Assembly: GCA_946415645.1 (NCBI GenBank)
Contig: CAMKTJ010000026.1
Span: forward strand, 1-35,439
Direction of reading: 5' to 3'
Origin: an uncultured Prevotellaceae bacterium
GTDB taxonomy: Bacteria > Bacteroidota > Bacteroidia > Bacteroidales > Bacteroidaceae
DNA: 35,439 nt
The stretch's first letter is position 1. The number at the start of each line of letters is the position of its first letter. Made by a program: the position numbers and the translations under genes. The notes beneath the pieces were generated by a model. The model was not told the DNA's origin. It was given only the letters and a program-made list of their open reading frames with translations, and searched no databases. This document shows, in pieces, positions 25,974-32,799 of this stretch.

Positions 25974-26261
25974 ATGTTTGAACCATTAGATCCCCTACTC
26001 CACTCAGAGCTGCGACTGGCCATCATGTCGCTGCTGGTAAGTGCCGAAGAAGCCGAGTTCCCCTACATCAAGGAGCAGACGGGAGCTACGGCAGGCAACC
26101 TGAGTGTGCAGATAGACAAACTGTCGGCAGCAGGATACATAGAGGTAGAAAAAACCTTCAAGGGTAAGCGTCCTTGCACCATCTGCCGCATAACACCCGA
26201 AGGTCTGAAAGCCTTTGAGGACTATGTGAAAGCAATAAAAAGCTATCTACAAGTGAAATAG
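25974..26261 (+). CDS. small winged-helix transcriptional regulator (HTH_34/MarR-like)
   Basis: A 95-aa single-domain DNA-binding protein. It fits the winged-helix HTH_34 family: helix 1 LDPLLHSELRLAIMSLL, recognition helix region TGATAGNLSVQIDKLSAAGY, wing with VEKTFKGKRPCTICRIT, and C-terminal helix PEGLKAFEDYVKAIKSYL. Family members act as dimers on short palindromes. It starts 3 bp after the membrane protein gene and is probably translationally coupled to it. The palindrome at 25185-25196 is a natural candidate target. It is followed by a strong terminator. Confidence 0.9.
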   Translation: MFEPLDPLLHSELRLAIMSLLVSAEEAEFPYIKEQTGATAGNLSVQIDKLSAAGYIEVEKTFKGKRPCTICRITPEGLKAFEDYVKAIKSYLQVK

Positions 26262-26275
26262 CCTATTAAAATGGG

Positions 26276-26311
26276 AAAAGCCCACTGCTTACCACAATGC
26301 AGTGGGTTTTT
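26276..26311. terminator. bidirectional intrinsic terminator
   Basis: CCCACTGC (26281-26288) pairs with GCAGTGGG (26299-26306), 8-bp stem and 10-nt loop, with A-run before and T-run after. It serves the + strand regulator operon and the - strand MFS gene, whose stop codon (26310-26312) touches the T-run. Confidence 0.88.
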
Positions 26312-27557
26312 AATTCTCTGGAATCTTGACTAAGGCACTGACGACGAAGGTTACCAAACAACAGAGGCAGACAAAAGAGAAGAAAATGGGGAAGCCCCAG
26401 CTGTCAGCCAGATAACCGGCAAACATACCTGGGATCATCATACCCAATGCCTGGAAAGCGGTACAGATACTGAAAACAGAGGTACTTTTCTCGCCCTTGG
26501 CAAAGTAAACCAGGAACAAGGAATAGGCCGTAAAGCCAAAGCCATAACCTAACTGCTCCAGGGCAACGCAGGAGTTGATAATCAGCATATTGGAAGGCTG
26601 AACGTATGCCAGATAGACATAGACAAGGTCAGGCAAAGAGATAGCCAGAATCATGGGCCACCACCAACGGCGTAAGCCATTACGGCTGACCAGCCAACCG
26701 CCTATCAGGCCACCGGCCAGGAGTCCGCAAACACCTATCGTTCCGTATGCAAAGCCTACAGTGGAAGTACTCAGTTCCAATCCGCCCTCCCCTATCGTTC
26801 TTAGCATAAATGGCTGTGCCATCTTTGCCAGCTGTGCCTCTGGGAAACGGAACAACAACATGAAAAGTAAGGCAAAGACAATGCCGGGTTTGGAGAAGAA
26901 AACCTTAAGGGTATCATAGAAAGAGGAGAAAAGAGACCCCACTCCTACCCTCTCGAGGGAGGGAGAAACTTCTTCTACCTTAGGAAGGACGCGGCTATGC
27001 CACAGGGCTAAGAGAATCATGATGGCAGCCATAAGGAGGAGAGTGATGCACCAGGCAACAGGGATGGAGAAAGAATGCTGTAGCCATCCGGCCAGAATAA
27101 CAATAACGCCCTGACAGAAGATACTGCCTATACGGTAGAAGGTACTGCGGACACCCACATAGAGGGCCTGCTGACGCTCCGTAAGCCCCAAGATATAAAA
27201 ACCATCAGCCGCAATATCATGAGTAGCACTACCAAAAGCCATCAGCCAGAAGAATGCCAGGGAACCACGCAACCACCAGGAGGCATCTAACGTAAGGGCG
27301 ACTCCTGCCAAGGCAGCACCAATAAGAATCTGCATAGTCAGAATCCACCAGCGTTTGGTCTTGAGGGCATCCACCAGAGGACTCCAAATAGGTTTGATGA
27401 CCCAGGGAAGATACAACCAAGAGGTATAGAGCGCCAACTCGGCATTGGTCAGCCCCATGTTAGTATACATGATTACAGACAAGGTCATTACTGCCATATA
27501 AGGCAATGCCTCAGCAAAATACAGGGTTGGTACCCACAAAGCTCCGTTAGTTTTCAT
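26310..27557 (-). CDS. AmpG-like MFS muropeptide permease
   Basis: Start chosen at Met of MKTNGALWVPTLYF (27557, 415 aa); the longer frame from 27578 adds only MLNVQCS, translated from a heptamer repeat. The 12-helix MFS protein has AmpG-like features: YTSWLYLPWVIKPIWSPLVD in the helix 2-3 loop, ATHDIAADGFYI in helix 4 and a central cytoplasmic loop. AmpG-type permeases import anhydro-muropeptides for cell-wall recycling. The neighbouring upstream gene encodes a DUF1460 amidase-like protein, which supports a recycling role. The central loop (about residues 198-210, SPSLERVGVGS) is encoded by a GC-rich element also found between genes, so it looks like a repeat insertion. The terminator overlaps the 3' end. 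Confidence 0.85.
   Translation of the reverse strand: MKTNGALWVPTLYFAEALPYMAVMTLSVIMYTNMGLTNAELALYTSWLYLPWVIKPIWSPLVDALKTKRWWILTMQILIGAALAGVALTLDASWWLRGSLAFFWLMAFGSATHDIAADGFYILGLTERQQALYVGVRSTFYRIGSIFCQGVIVILAGWLQHSFSIPVAWCITLLLMAAIMILLALWHSRVLPKVEEVSPSLERVGVGSLFSSFYDTLKVFFSKPGIVFALLFMLLFRFPEAQLAKMAQPFMLRTIGEGGLELSTSTVGFAYGTIGVCGLLAGGLIGGWLVSRNGLRRWWWPMILAISLPDLVYVYLAYVQPSNMLIINSCVALEQLGYGFGFTAYSLFLVYFAKGEKSTSVFSICTAFQALGMMIPGMFAGYLADSWGFPIFFSFVCLCCLVTFVVSALVKIPEN
26937..26972 (-). repeat. GC-rich CTCCTACCCTC/GAGGGAGGG element within MFS coding sequence
   Basis: CCCCACTCCTACCCTCTCGA and GGGAGGGAG form a partial inverted repeat and match the dispersed CTCCC/GGGAG elements of this window. In the MFS protein it is read in frame as SPSLERVGVG in a loop. 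Confidence 0.55.
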
Positions 27558-27586
27558 TGAACATTGAACATTGAGCATTGAACATT
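27555..27586. repeat. CATTGAA heptamer tandem repeat
   Basis: Four units (CATTGAA, CATTGAA, CATTGAG, CATTGAA) plus CATT. On the minus strand each unit carries an ATG, one of which (27557) is the chosen start of the AmpG-like gene. Confidence 0.85.
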
Positions 27587-27590
27587 ATTT

Positions 27591-27665
27591 GATTCTTCAC
27601 TCTTCATTGCCACTTCGTTCTCGCGTTTAGCTCGCGACCCCTTCGGCGTTCTTCACTCTTCACTT
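27591..27665. repeat. CTTCACT repeats flanking a GC-rich hairpin core
   Basis: GATTCTTCACTCTTCATT and GTTCTTCACTCTTCACTTAA flank a GC-rich core (TCGCGTTTAGCTCGCGA and CCCCTTCGGCG). The right copy supplies the C-terminal codons LSEE and stop of the DUF1460 gene. Confidence 0.6.
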
Positions 27666-28510
27666 AATCTTATCACTCTAATCCCCAACATAGTGGGTTG
27701 TTTCTGGGCGTACTGAAAGAGGGGTATAGGTTCCAGGACTACCTTCTTGTGGATGCTACTGGCATCCAGCAGGTACAGTTTGCCGTTACTACCCCACTCT
27801 GCAAAGCCCACATGACTGACATCCAAACCGCTCTTGCTGGTCACTAGGGCCAGGATATCTCCATCATTGATACACTTCAGCACGTCTCTTGATTCATTCA
27901 GAAGACTGGAAGGAATATACCTGACAACCGTTCCAGATGTTGCCATCTCTAACCGAGCTATGGTCTTGACATCTTCCGGATTGTCCTTCAGCATAGCATA
28001 ATAACCAGGATGCTGACTCATAAAATTAAGTTGCAATTGTTGGGTGGCTATGAAGGGATAATCCGTCCCCGTCTGCTCCTCTACCAAACCCAAGCGGGTG
28101 TTACTGGCTATCCACTGACTGAAGTAATGATTCCTGCTACAATAGCCGTCCAACTTACCATTATTATACCGGATGGTTTGCAGCCATTGCAGATAATCCT
28201 GCCAAGTAGTTCCGCCATGCATGGTTGTAAGCGCCAAGGCTGTAGCTGTTTCTACAAACGTGGTGCAATCCAGCTCCCTGAGATTCACAACAAGTTCTTC
28301 TTGTTTGTTCACCTCCAATGTATGCCCCACATAGGGAACACCCAGGAACTGATGGGCATAGTACAATATCAGGTTCTGGTCTCCGGATTGCATCCTACCC
28401 CTCTGAAGCAGCTGAACCACCCGGACGCTGTCTTCCTGAGTATAAGTGACAGCCTCTGCAGAAAGACTGCAAAGCAGGCACAAAACAAAAGAAAGGAAGA
28501 AGGTCTTCAT
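27653..28510 (-). CDS. DUF1460 N-acetylmuramoyl-L-alanine amidase-like protein
   Basis: A 285-aa exported protein with signal peptide MKTFFLSFVLCLLCSLSAEA. It matches the DUF1460 (amidase-like, NlpC/P60-related cysteine hydrolase) family: the likely nucleophile Cys82 in LRELDCTTFVETATALAL and a conserved His near 233 in DVSHVGFAEWG, followed by LYLLDASS. The family is linked to peptidoglycan or muropeptide cleavage in the periplasm. It starts 5 bp downstream of the T9SS plug gene and is followed, after a repeat-filled gap, by an AmpG-like permease; together they suggest peptidoglycan fragment processing and uptake. Its last residues (LSEE) and stop come from the CTTCACT repeat. Confidence 0.88.
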   Translation of the reverse strand: MKTFFLSFVLCLLCSLSAEAVTYTQEDSVRVVQLLQRGRMQSGDQNLILYYAHQFLGVPYVGHTLEVNKQEELVVNLRELDCTTFVETATALALTTMHGGTTWQDYLQWLQTIRYNNGKLDGYCSRNHYFSQWIASNTRLGLVEEQTGTDYPFIATQQLQLNFMSQHPGYYAMLKDNPEDVKTIARLEMATSGTVVRYIPSSLLNESRDVLKCINDGDILALVTSKSGLDVSHVGFAEWGSNGKLYLLDASSIHKKVVLEPIPLFQYAQKQPTMLGIRVIRLSEE

Positions 28511-28515
28511 ATCGC

Positions 28516-29778
28516 TTAAATCCCCGAGTTAGTTACAGAATAACCTACCAGACGGTCGTAGCGCCCACCTTGACCACGATAGTAAACCAGCACGCTATAT
28601 TCGTTCTCTGTCTGATAGAAATCTCCCTCTGTACGTGCCGTAGCACCATCCTGCTGCCTATACTGATAGCTGTAGTAGCCTTGCTTCAGCAATACGGCAG
28701 TATGGTACTGTTTATGGATGTCGTCGTACTCCATCTTGCATTCAGGATTAAAAGGCTCGCCCGTCCATTGTCCGCAGACATAGACATCACCACCCGGAAG
28801 CCTGGGACTTTGCAGATAGAAGTGTACCACCACATACTCTGCTGTGATAGCATCGTCTATATCATCAGAACTGCGCAAGACATAAACTCCGTTCTGGTCT
28901 TTCAGGTAAGTGTAGTTATGCTGAGGCTCATCAGCAAAAAGCGTTGCATGATAGTACGGATCAAACCAATCCATACGCTCAACACCCATTGCCGTACGAT
29001 TCACATCCAGAATCTCGAACCTGTGGAACTCGCTCCCCCCCGGGAAGATAAGATTTCTGTTATGCGTAAACTCTATGCCCGCATTGTTACGGATATTGGG
29101 GACAAGGTCTGTTACACGATTATCCCAGCGACGGTTCTGAAAGACAACCACCTTCAGTTCACGCTGAGGATCAACCACATTGAGGGTTCCGTATCCGATG
29201 CCAAGTGTCACCTGCTGATGGTCTCTGTTGAAATCAACATCCGTATTACTGCTGACTTGCGTCCTGATACTAGCCACACTCTCATACATGCAGAACTGAA
29301 CCTCAAGTACAGGCGTATCCTCTGACATGTCATCGTCCTCATGGAAAATCTGCAGGCAATAGTTGCCGCTCAACAAAGGACGCAGTTGCTGAGAGGGTAG
29401 CTGTAAGCGATAATGCGTATAAATCTGGGTGGTATTGAAACTCTTCTCGTAATCCTCAACCAATTGATTATTAAGACCCGACATATAGTCGCTCTCGAAG
29501 ATCTCATCCGAAGGTTCCCAGTTGGCAGTACAATGCTGCAGGTGATAGACGTATCGCTGATAGTCATGGCTCATCTCATCCCATTCTATAGACAAGGTGT
29601 GCCTTTTCTTCATGGATAAGATAGGAGGCAAAGTCGGATCATCATCCACCGTCACAGTAAGCGTTTTAACTTTCTCGTCATAAATACGCTGTACCTGAGC
29701 TGTTGCCAGGTACGGGAGGATGAGTAAGAATGAGAAAATGGAAGAACGAAAAAATGATAACCCAAACACTTGCTTCAT
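28516..29778 (-). CDS. type IX secretion system plug protein (DUF5103)
   Basis: A 420-aa periplasmic protein with signal peptide ending LPYLATAQ. It fits the DUF5103 family, renamed T9SS plug protein: members close the periplasmic side of the SprA/Sov translocon when it is empty. Features include an N-terminal beta domain (YDEKVKTLTVTVDDDPTLPP), HCTANWEPSDEIFESDYMSG near 82-101, the central SNTDVDFNRDHQQVTLGI stretch and the C-terminal region GDVYVCGQWTGEPFNPECKM and QGYYSYQYRQ. It lies in the long minus-strand run, 14 bp after the TRIC gene and 5 bp before the DUF1460 gene. The window also encodes likely T9SS cargo. Confidence 0.88.
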   Translation of the reverse strand: MKQVFGLSFFRSSIFSFLLILPYLATAQVQRIYDEKVKTLTVTVDDDPTLPPILSMKKRHTLSIEWDEMSHDYQRYVYHLQHCTANWEPSDEIFESDYMSGLNNQLVEDYEKSFNTTQIYTHYRLQLPSQQLRPLLSGNYCLQIFHEDDDMSEDTPVLEVQFCMYESVASIRTQVSSNTDVDFNRDHQQVTLGIGYGTLNVVDPQRELKVVVFQNRRWDNRVTDLVPNIRNNAGIEFTHNRNLIFPGGSEFHRFEILDVNRTAMGVERMDWFDPYYHATLFADEPQHNYTYLKDQNGVYVLRSSDDIDDAITAEYVVVHFYLQSPRLPGGDVYVCGQWTGEPFNPECKMEYDDIHKQYHTAVLLKQGYYSYQYRQQDGATARTEGDFYQTENEYSVLVYYRGQGGRYDRLVGYSVTNSGI

Positions 29779-29792
29779 GGCTTTCCCTTATT

Positions 29793-30461
29793 TTAGCTTA
29801 AATCCTCTTCACCCTTTAATCTGGGCAGTACCCAATGGTATTTAACAGCGAGTACCCTGATGAGTATTACCATTATGCTACTCAGGAGGGCATTCACCTC
29901 GACCGACATACCCAGCCATACACCTAATATATATATAAGGCCACCAGCCACACAGGCCAAGGCATATATTTCTTTACGGAAAATCAGCGGCACCTCGTTG
30001 ATGAACACATCACGGATAACACCGCCAGCGGCACCTGTGATGGTTCCCATAGTAATGGCCGTCCAATAAGGGAAACCCATATTCAGTGTCTTCTCGATAC
30101 CGATGACATTAAAAAGGGCCAATCCGATGGTATCAAAGATGAACAGTGTATTCTTCTGACGAATCAGGTACTTACCGTATGCCATAACAAAGAATACGGC
30201 TATGCCACAACAGATAAAGTAGCTACTGTTGGTCATCCAGAACGGGTTCACACCTAACATCAGGTCGCGAAAGGTTCCACCGCCGATGGCTGTTGCCATA
30301 CCCACAATCCAAGCCCCGAAAACATCAAAGTGCTTAGCCGATGCCAGACGGATTCCGGACAATGCGAAGGCAAATGTTCCTATGAATTCTATTACCACAA
30401 AGGATGTTGGAAGCCTGAGCGTGGTTCCCATCTCCTGTAAAATATCCAATAACCAATCCAC
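29793..30461 (-). CDS. TRIC-type (UPF0126) cation channel family protein
   Basis: A 222-aa, seven-helix inner-membrane protein made of two homologous halves. The duplicated family motif is visible as GGGTFRD at 60-66 and GGVIRD at 146-151, with GTFAFALSGI at 28-37. Prokaryotic UPF0126/YicG proteins are homologues of trimeric intracellular cation channels and conduct K+ or Na+; some have also been linked to glycine transport. No specific role can be read from the context. It is tightly spaced after PqqD (14 bp) and before the T9SS plug gene (14 bp), suggesting co-transcription. Confidence 0.93.
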   Translation of the reverse strand: MDWLLDILQEMGTTLRLPTSFVVIEFIGTFAFALSGIRLASAKHFDVFGAWIVGMATAIGGGTFRDLMLGVNPFWMTNSSYFICCGIAVFFVMAYGKYLIRQKNTLFIFDTIGLALFNVIGIEKTLNMGFPYWTAITMGTITGAAGGVIRDVFINEVPLIFRKEIYALACVAGGLIYILGVWLGMSVEVNALLSSIMVILIRVLAVKYHWVLPRLKGEEDLS

Positions 30462-30475
30462 TATGCTTGTATATT

Positions 30476-30745
30476 TTAGTCAGAAACCAAACCAAGTTCC
30501 TTCCAACCGGCTACCATCTCTGTTGCATCAGCCAATGCTGTCTGTGCATCCACCTCATACTCCTTACAGAGCAGGTCGGCCAACTCCTGGCAGGTAAATT
30601 CCTTGCCAATAACAGCATTCCACAGATAGGCAGCAGACTCATTCAGGCTGATTACCTTGCTGAAGTCGATATTCTTACGGCCATAGGCTACTATAACATT
30701 CTCGTCACAAACTGTACGGAGTTCAAAACCTTCGTTAATCTTCAT
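30476..30745 (-). CDS. PqqD-like peptide-chaperone protein
   Basis: An 89-aa stand-alone PqqD-fold (RiPP recognition element-like) protein. Family features include VIAYGRK-type strands after the N-terminus (NVIVAYGRKNIDFSKVISLNESAAYLWNAVIG, residues about 16-46), then the winged-helix half ELADLLCKEYEVD and a C-terminal helix EMVAGWKELGLVSD. PqqD domains bind leader peptides and deliver them to modification enzymes. No radical SAM or cyclase partner is within the window; instead the preceding genes encode an S26B-like peptidase and an HprK-like kinase. The 76-bp gap upstream holds two repeat elements. Confidence 0.9.
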   Translation of the reverse strand: MKINEGFELRTVCDENVIVAYGRKNIDFSKVISLNESAAYLWNAVIGKEFTCQELADLLCKEYEVDAQTALADATEMVAGWKELGLVSD

Positions 30746-30757
30746 CTTAGTATTATT

Positions 30758-30784
30758 TTCAATTCAAAATTCAAAATTCAAAAA
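30758..30784. repeat. TTCAAAA tandem repeat upstream of PqqD gene
   Basis: TTCAATTCAAAATTCAAAAT TCAAAA is built of about three 8-bp units AATTCAAA; it lies 12 bp upstream of the PqqD start codon on the minus strand and overlaps the region expected to hold the ribosome-binding site. Confidence 0.7.
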
Positions 30785-30787
30785 TAT

Positions 30788-30822
30788 TACCTCCCCATGG
30801 GAGAGCAAGGAGGGGGTGCCAT
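30788..30822. repeat. GC-rich CCTCCCC/GGGAG element
   Basis: ACCTCCCCATGGGAGAGCAA followed by GGAGGGGG contains the inverted repeat CTCCCATGGGAG-like core and belongs to the same dispersed family as 9655-9690 and 26937-26972. Confidence 0.6.
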
Positions 30823-31358
30823 TATATAAGCCCTTTATATAGGAAAAGCAGATAACGGCGTATGGGGAACAAAGTACGCCAGATGCGTATCTTCCGCTTC
30901 AAGCATGCATCATCAGCTGAGAGGATTCTGTTGGGACGGATGTACTCTGTGACAACGCCTCTGACATCTGCCATTGTACAATGCTCAACGCCACTGACGT
31001 TTCCATCACCCTGTAAGGTTAACTTATTGCCTTCTACCTTGATGATACGGTGCAGTACATAATGGCCTTTGGCAATCTCAGCCAACACAGCATCACCCAC
31101 CTGACAGGCGGTAGCTGTAGCCAACTTGACCTTATCACGACCAAACTCTATAAAGGGGCGCATGCTGTAACCCTTGACCCAAATCACAGCAGTATGACCT
31201 TCTGCCAACTTCTCGGATACAAGACCCAGAAAAGCATCGTTGGGTAGTTCATGCCTCACCTCTGAGGGAGCTATGCCGTTTCTTTGCTTGTTGAAAAATC
31301 TGAACGGAGTCAGCAACAGCCTTAGCAGAAAGCGTACTATGGTCTTCAGGGCACTCAT
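30822..31358 (-). CDS. S24/S26-type peptidase, Ser-His signal-peptidase-like
   Basis: A 178-aa protein with a signal-peptidase/LexA fold. The nucleophile motif is GYSMRPF with Ser65. Further on, GDAVLAEIAKGHYVLHRIIK carries His103 in the place where bacterial type I signal peptidases have a catalytic Lys, and GDGN (117-120) follows; this Ser-His-Asp arrangement is that of the S26B (SipW/SEC11) group. A basic, hydrophobic N-terminus (TIVRFLLRLLLTPFRFF) may associate with the membrane. It overlaps the kinase gene upstream by 4 bp (ATGA), so the two are translationally coupled. A maturation protease for a peptide handled by the PqqD and kinase neighbours is a reasonable inference. Confidence 0.88.
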   Translation of the reverse strand: MSALKTIVRFLLRLLLTPFRFFNKQRNGIAPSEVRHELPNDAFLGLVSEKLAEGHTAVIWVKGYSMRPFIEFGRDKVKLATATACQVGDAVLAEIAKGHYVLHRIIKVEGNKLTLQGDGNVSGVEHCTMADVRGVVTEYIRPNRILSADDACLKRKIRIWRTLFPIRRYLLFLYKGLI

Positions 31359-32239
31359 TTAACAATTGTATCATGACAAAGATGGGCAGCTGCAGCGTCT
31401 GGGAGACAACCCAGTTCGTACATTCCGCATAAACGAATCAACTCGGCAATGCCGTCACAGATTCCCTTATACACACGCTTGTCCCACTTCATATTACTAA
31501 TAGCAGGAAGCAGGTTGCTGAAAGCCTCCAAGGAAGACAACTTACGGATGCTATTCTCTGGGCGCTGCTGAATGCGGACTATGCCACCAATGGGAGCCTG
31601 AATATTCCTGTAACAACGTGTCTTACCACTCCAGGGACTACCATAAACAACGGCCTGACCGTCCACAATCCTAACCACAGGATTGTCATCGTTCATCAAA
31701 TCACAGCCAGGGATGTTATCGTACCAAAGTCTGGTATGCGTGCTCTTGCCTGTTCCGCTGGGAGCTGTCATCAAATAGCCTTTCTCCTGATGACGGATAA
31801 CAGAGGCATGCATCAACATGGTAAGCTGGTCGGCCGAAGCAAAGGCATACGTCATCATCAATGCATTGTTGAGCCCGTAATTCCTTTGGCTCCAGGTCTC
31901 GCCTAATATTGCGACCATAGATTCCTTGAAATCGGGGGATGACTGCATGTAGCTGCAAAGAACACCCTGAACATCAGAAATCTCATACTGATACTCATTA
32001 TTCTCTGTACAATACACTCCATGATTACAGCCTCCGCAATCAAACTGTCCTATCTCCTCGCCTTTCTTACTGAAACGGAAGGAATCATCCACCGTCAGTG
32101 TGAAAAGCAAAGACTCGGCAGGCTCATCTATCTTAAAACGAGAGAACGACGGAATCAGAGACTCGTCGTTGCAGTCGTCATGGAAGACTATACAGAAGGC
32201 ATGACCACCTACTCGATAAAACAGTTTACGCTCTTTCAT
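31355..32239 (-). CDS. HprK/PEPCK-like P-loop kinase
   Basis: A 294-aa protein whose C-terminal half (about 140-290) resembles the HPr kinase/phosphorylase and ATP-dependent PEP carboxykinase fold: P-loop APSGTGKSTHTRLW at 159-172 (Lys165), acidic NDDNP at 183-187, and GSPWSGK at 200-206. The N-terminal half (about 1-135) is a variable domain with a Cys/His-rich stretch (FDCGGCNHGVYC, 67-78). Proteins of this type occur in lasso-peptide and other RiPP clusters, some phosphorylating the precursor peptide, usually with a PqqD protein close by. It overlaps the peptidase gene by 4 bp and starts 9 bp after the secreted hypothetical gene. True HPr kinase is unlikely, as no PTS genes are seen and the HprK signature is incomplete. 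Confidence 0.82.
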   Translation of the reverse strand: MKERKLFYRVGGHAFCIVFHDDCNDESLIPSFSRFKIDEPAESLLFTLTVDDSFRFSKKGEEIGQFDCGGCNHGVYCTENNEYQYEISDVQGVLCSYMQSSPDFKESMVAILGETWSQRNYGLNNALMMTYAFASADQLTMLMHASVIRHQEKGYLMTAPSGTGKSTHTRLWYDNIPGCDLMNDDNPVVRIVDGQAVVYGSPWSGKTRCYRNIQAPIGGIVRIQQRPENSIRKLSSLEAFSNLLPAISNMKWDKRVYKGICDGIAELIRLCGMYELGCLPDAAAAHLCHDTIVK

Positions 32240-32248
32240 CCGGCTTTA

Positions 32249-32713
32249 TTATTTCTTGTTTTTCTTGCCAGCCTTCTTTTCGGTTTTGACAGGAGCTACA
32301 TAATCCATAACCTCTTGTTCAATATAAGGAACAGGCGTGAAGACACAACCAGCCGTCTTTATAGTATAGTCCTTGTATTTCTCATACCTACGACGTACAG
32401 AAAGCAGTTTCTTTTGCAGTTTCTCTTTCTTCTCAGCGAAGAAGATGGATGTTATAGGGTTCTTGCAATCCATATTCTCCTGCAGGTACTGCTGCAACTG
32501 AACAGAGTACATATTGCGACCAATCAAAAACTTGCTCTTGGTATCAACATAGGCAGAATCCAAATACTGGACATCCGTTATGTATCCAATAGAATCTGTG
32601 AACGATGCTGCAAAACCAAATATGTAAACAGGTTTCTGCTTTACTTTGGCTTCTGCGTTCTGAAACAGCAGACAGGCAAAGAAAAACAATATATAAAATG
32701 CGCTTCTCTTCAT
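32249..32713 (-). CDS. small secreted hypothetical protein, first gene of kinase/peptidase/PqqD operon
   Basis: A 154-aa protein not recognised as a known family. It has a clear signal peptide (MKRSAFYILFFFACLLFQNAEA) and no membrane segment afterwards. The mature part starts KVKQKPVYIFGFAASFTDS, includes DSAYVDTKSKFLIGRNMYS and a basic region (EKKEKLQKKLLSVRRRYEKY), and ends in a Lys-rich tail KTEKKAGKKNKK. A typical Bacteroidales periplasmic protein by appearance. It has its own promoter and leads the co-directional run with only 9 bp before the kinase gene, so a functional link to the cassette is possible. Confidence 0.75.
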   Translation of the reverse strand: MKRSAFYILFFFACLLFQNAEAKVKQKPVYIFGFAASFTDSIGYITDVQYLDSAYVDTKSKFLIGRNMYSVQLQQYLQENMDCKNPITSIFFAEKKEKLQKKLLSVRRRYEKYKDYTIKTAGCVFTPVPYIEQEVMDYVAPVKTEKKAGKKNKK

Positions 32714-32743
32714 TCTTGTAGTTTATTTCTGGATTTTATCTCG

Positions 32744-32751
32744 CAAATATA
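32744..32751 (-). promoter_or_regulatory. -7 box of the 154-aa/kinase/peptidase/PqqD run
   Basis: Minus-strand TATATTTG matches TAnnTTTG, 31 bp upstream of the ATG at 32713. The -33 position (CTTG, 32772-32775) falls in the loop of the htrA terminator hairpin. Confidence 0.65.
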
Positions 32752-32756
32752 CGAAG

Positions 32757-32787
32757 TTTCCCCGAAATGGACAAGATTTCGGGGAAA
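32757..32787 (-). terminator. htrA terminator hairpin abutting next promoter
   Basis: TTTCCCCGAAAT (32757-32768) and ATTTCGGGGAAA (32776-32787) form a perfect 12-bp stem with a 7-nt loop, 60 bp past the htrA stop. No pure T-run follows on the minus strand, but stem strength is high. Confidence 0.7.
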
Positions 32788-32799
32788 CAAATACGAAAA

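Noticed and set aside
30476..32239. Complete lasso-peptide or radical-SAM RiPP cluster
   Set aside because: No precursor with a leader, no asparagine-synthetase-like cyclase, no transglutaminase-like B protein and no radical SAM gene is visible, so only an accessory-type cassette can be claimed.
31355..32239. Genuine HPr kinase/phosphorylase (hprK)
   Set aside because: Only the P-loop and nearby acidic motif match; the N-terminal half differs and no PTS genes are nearby.
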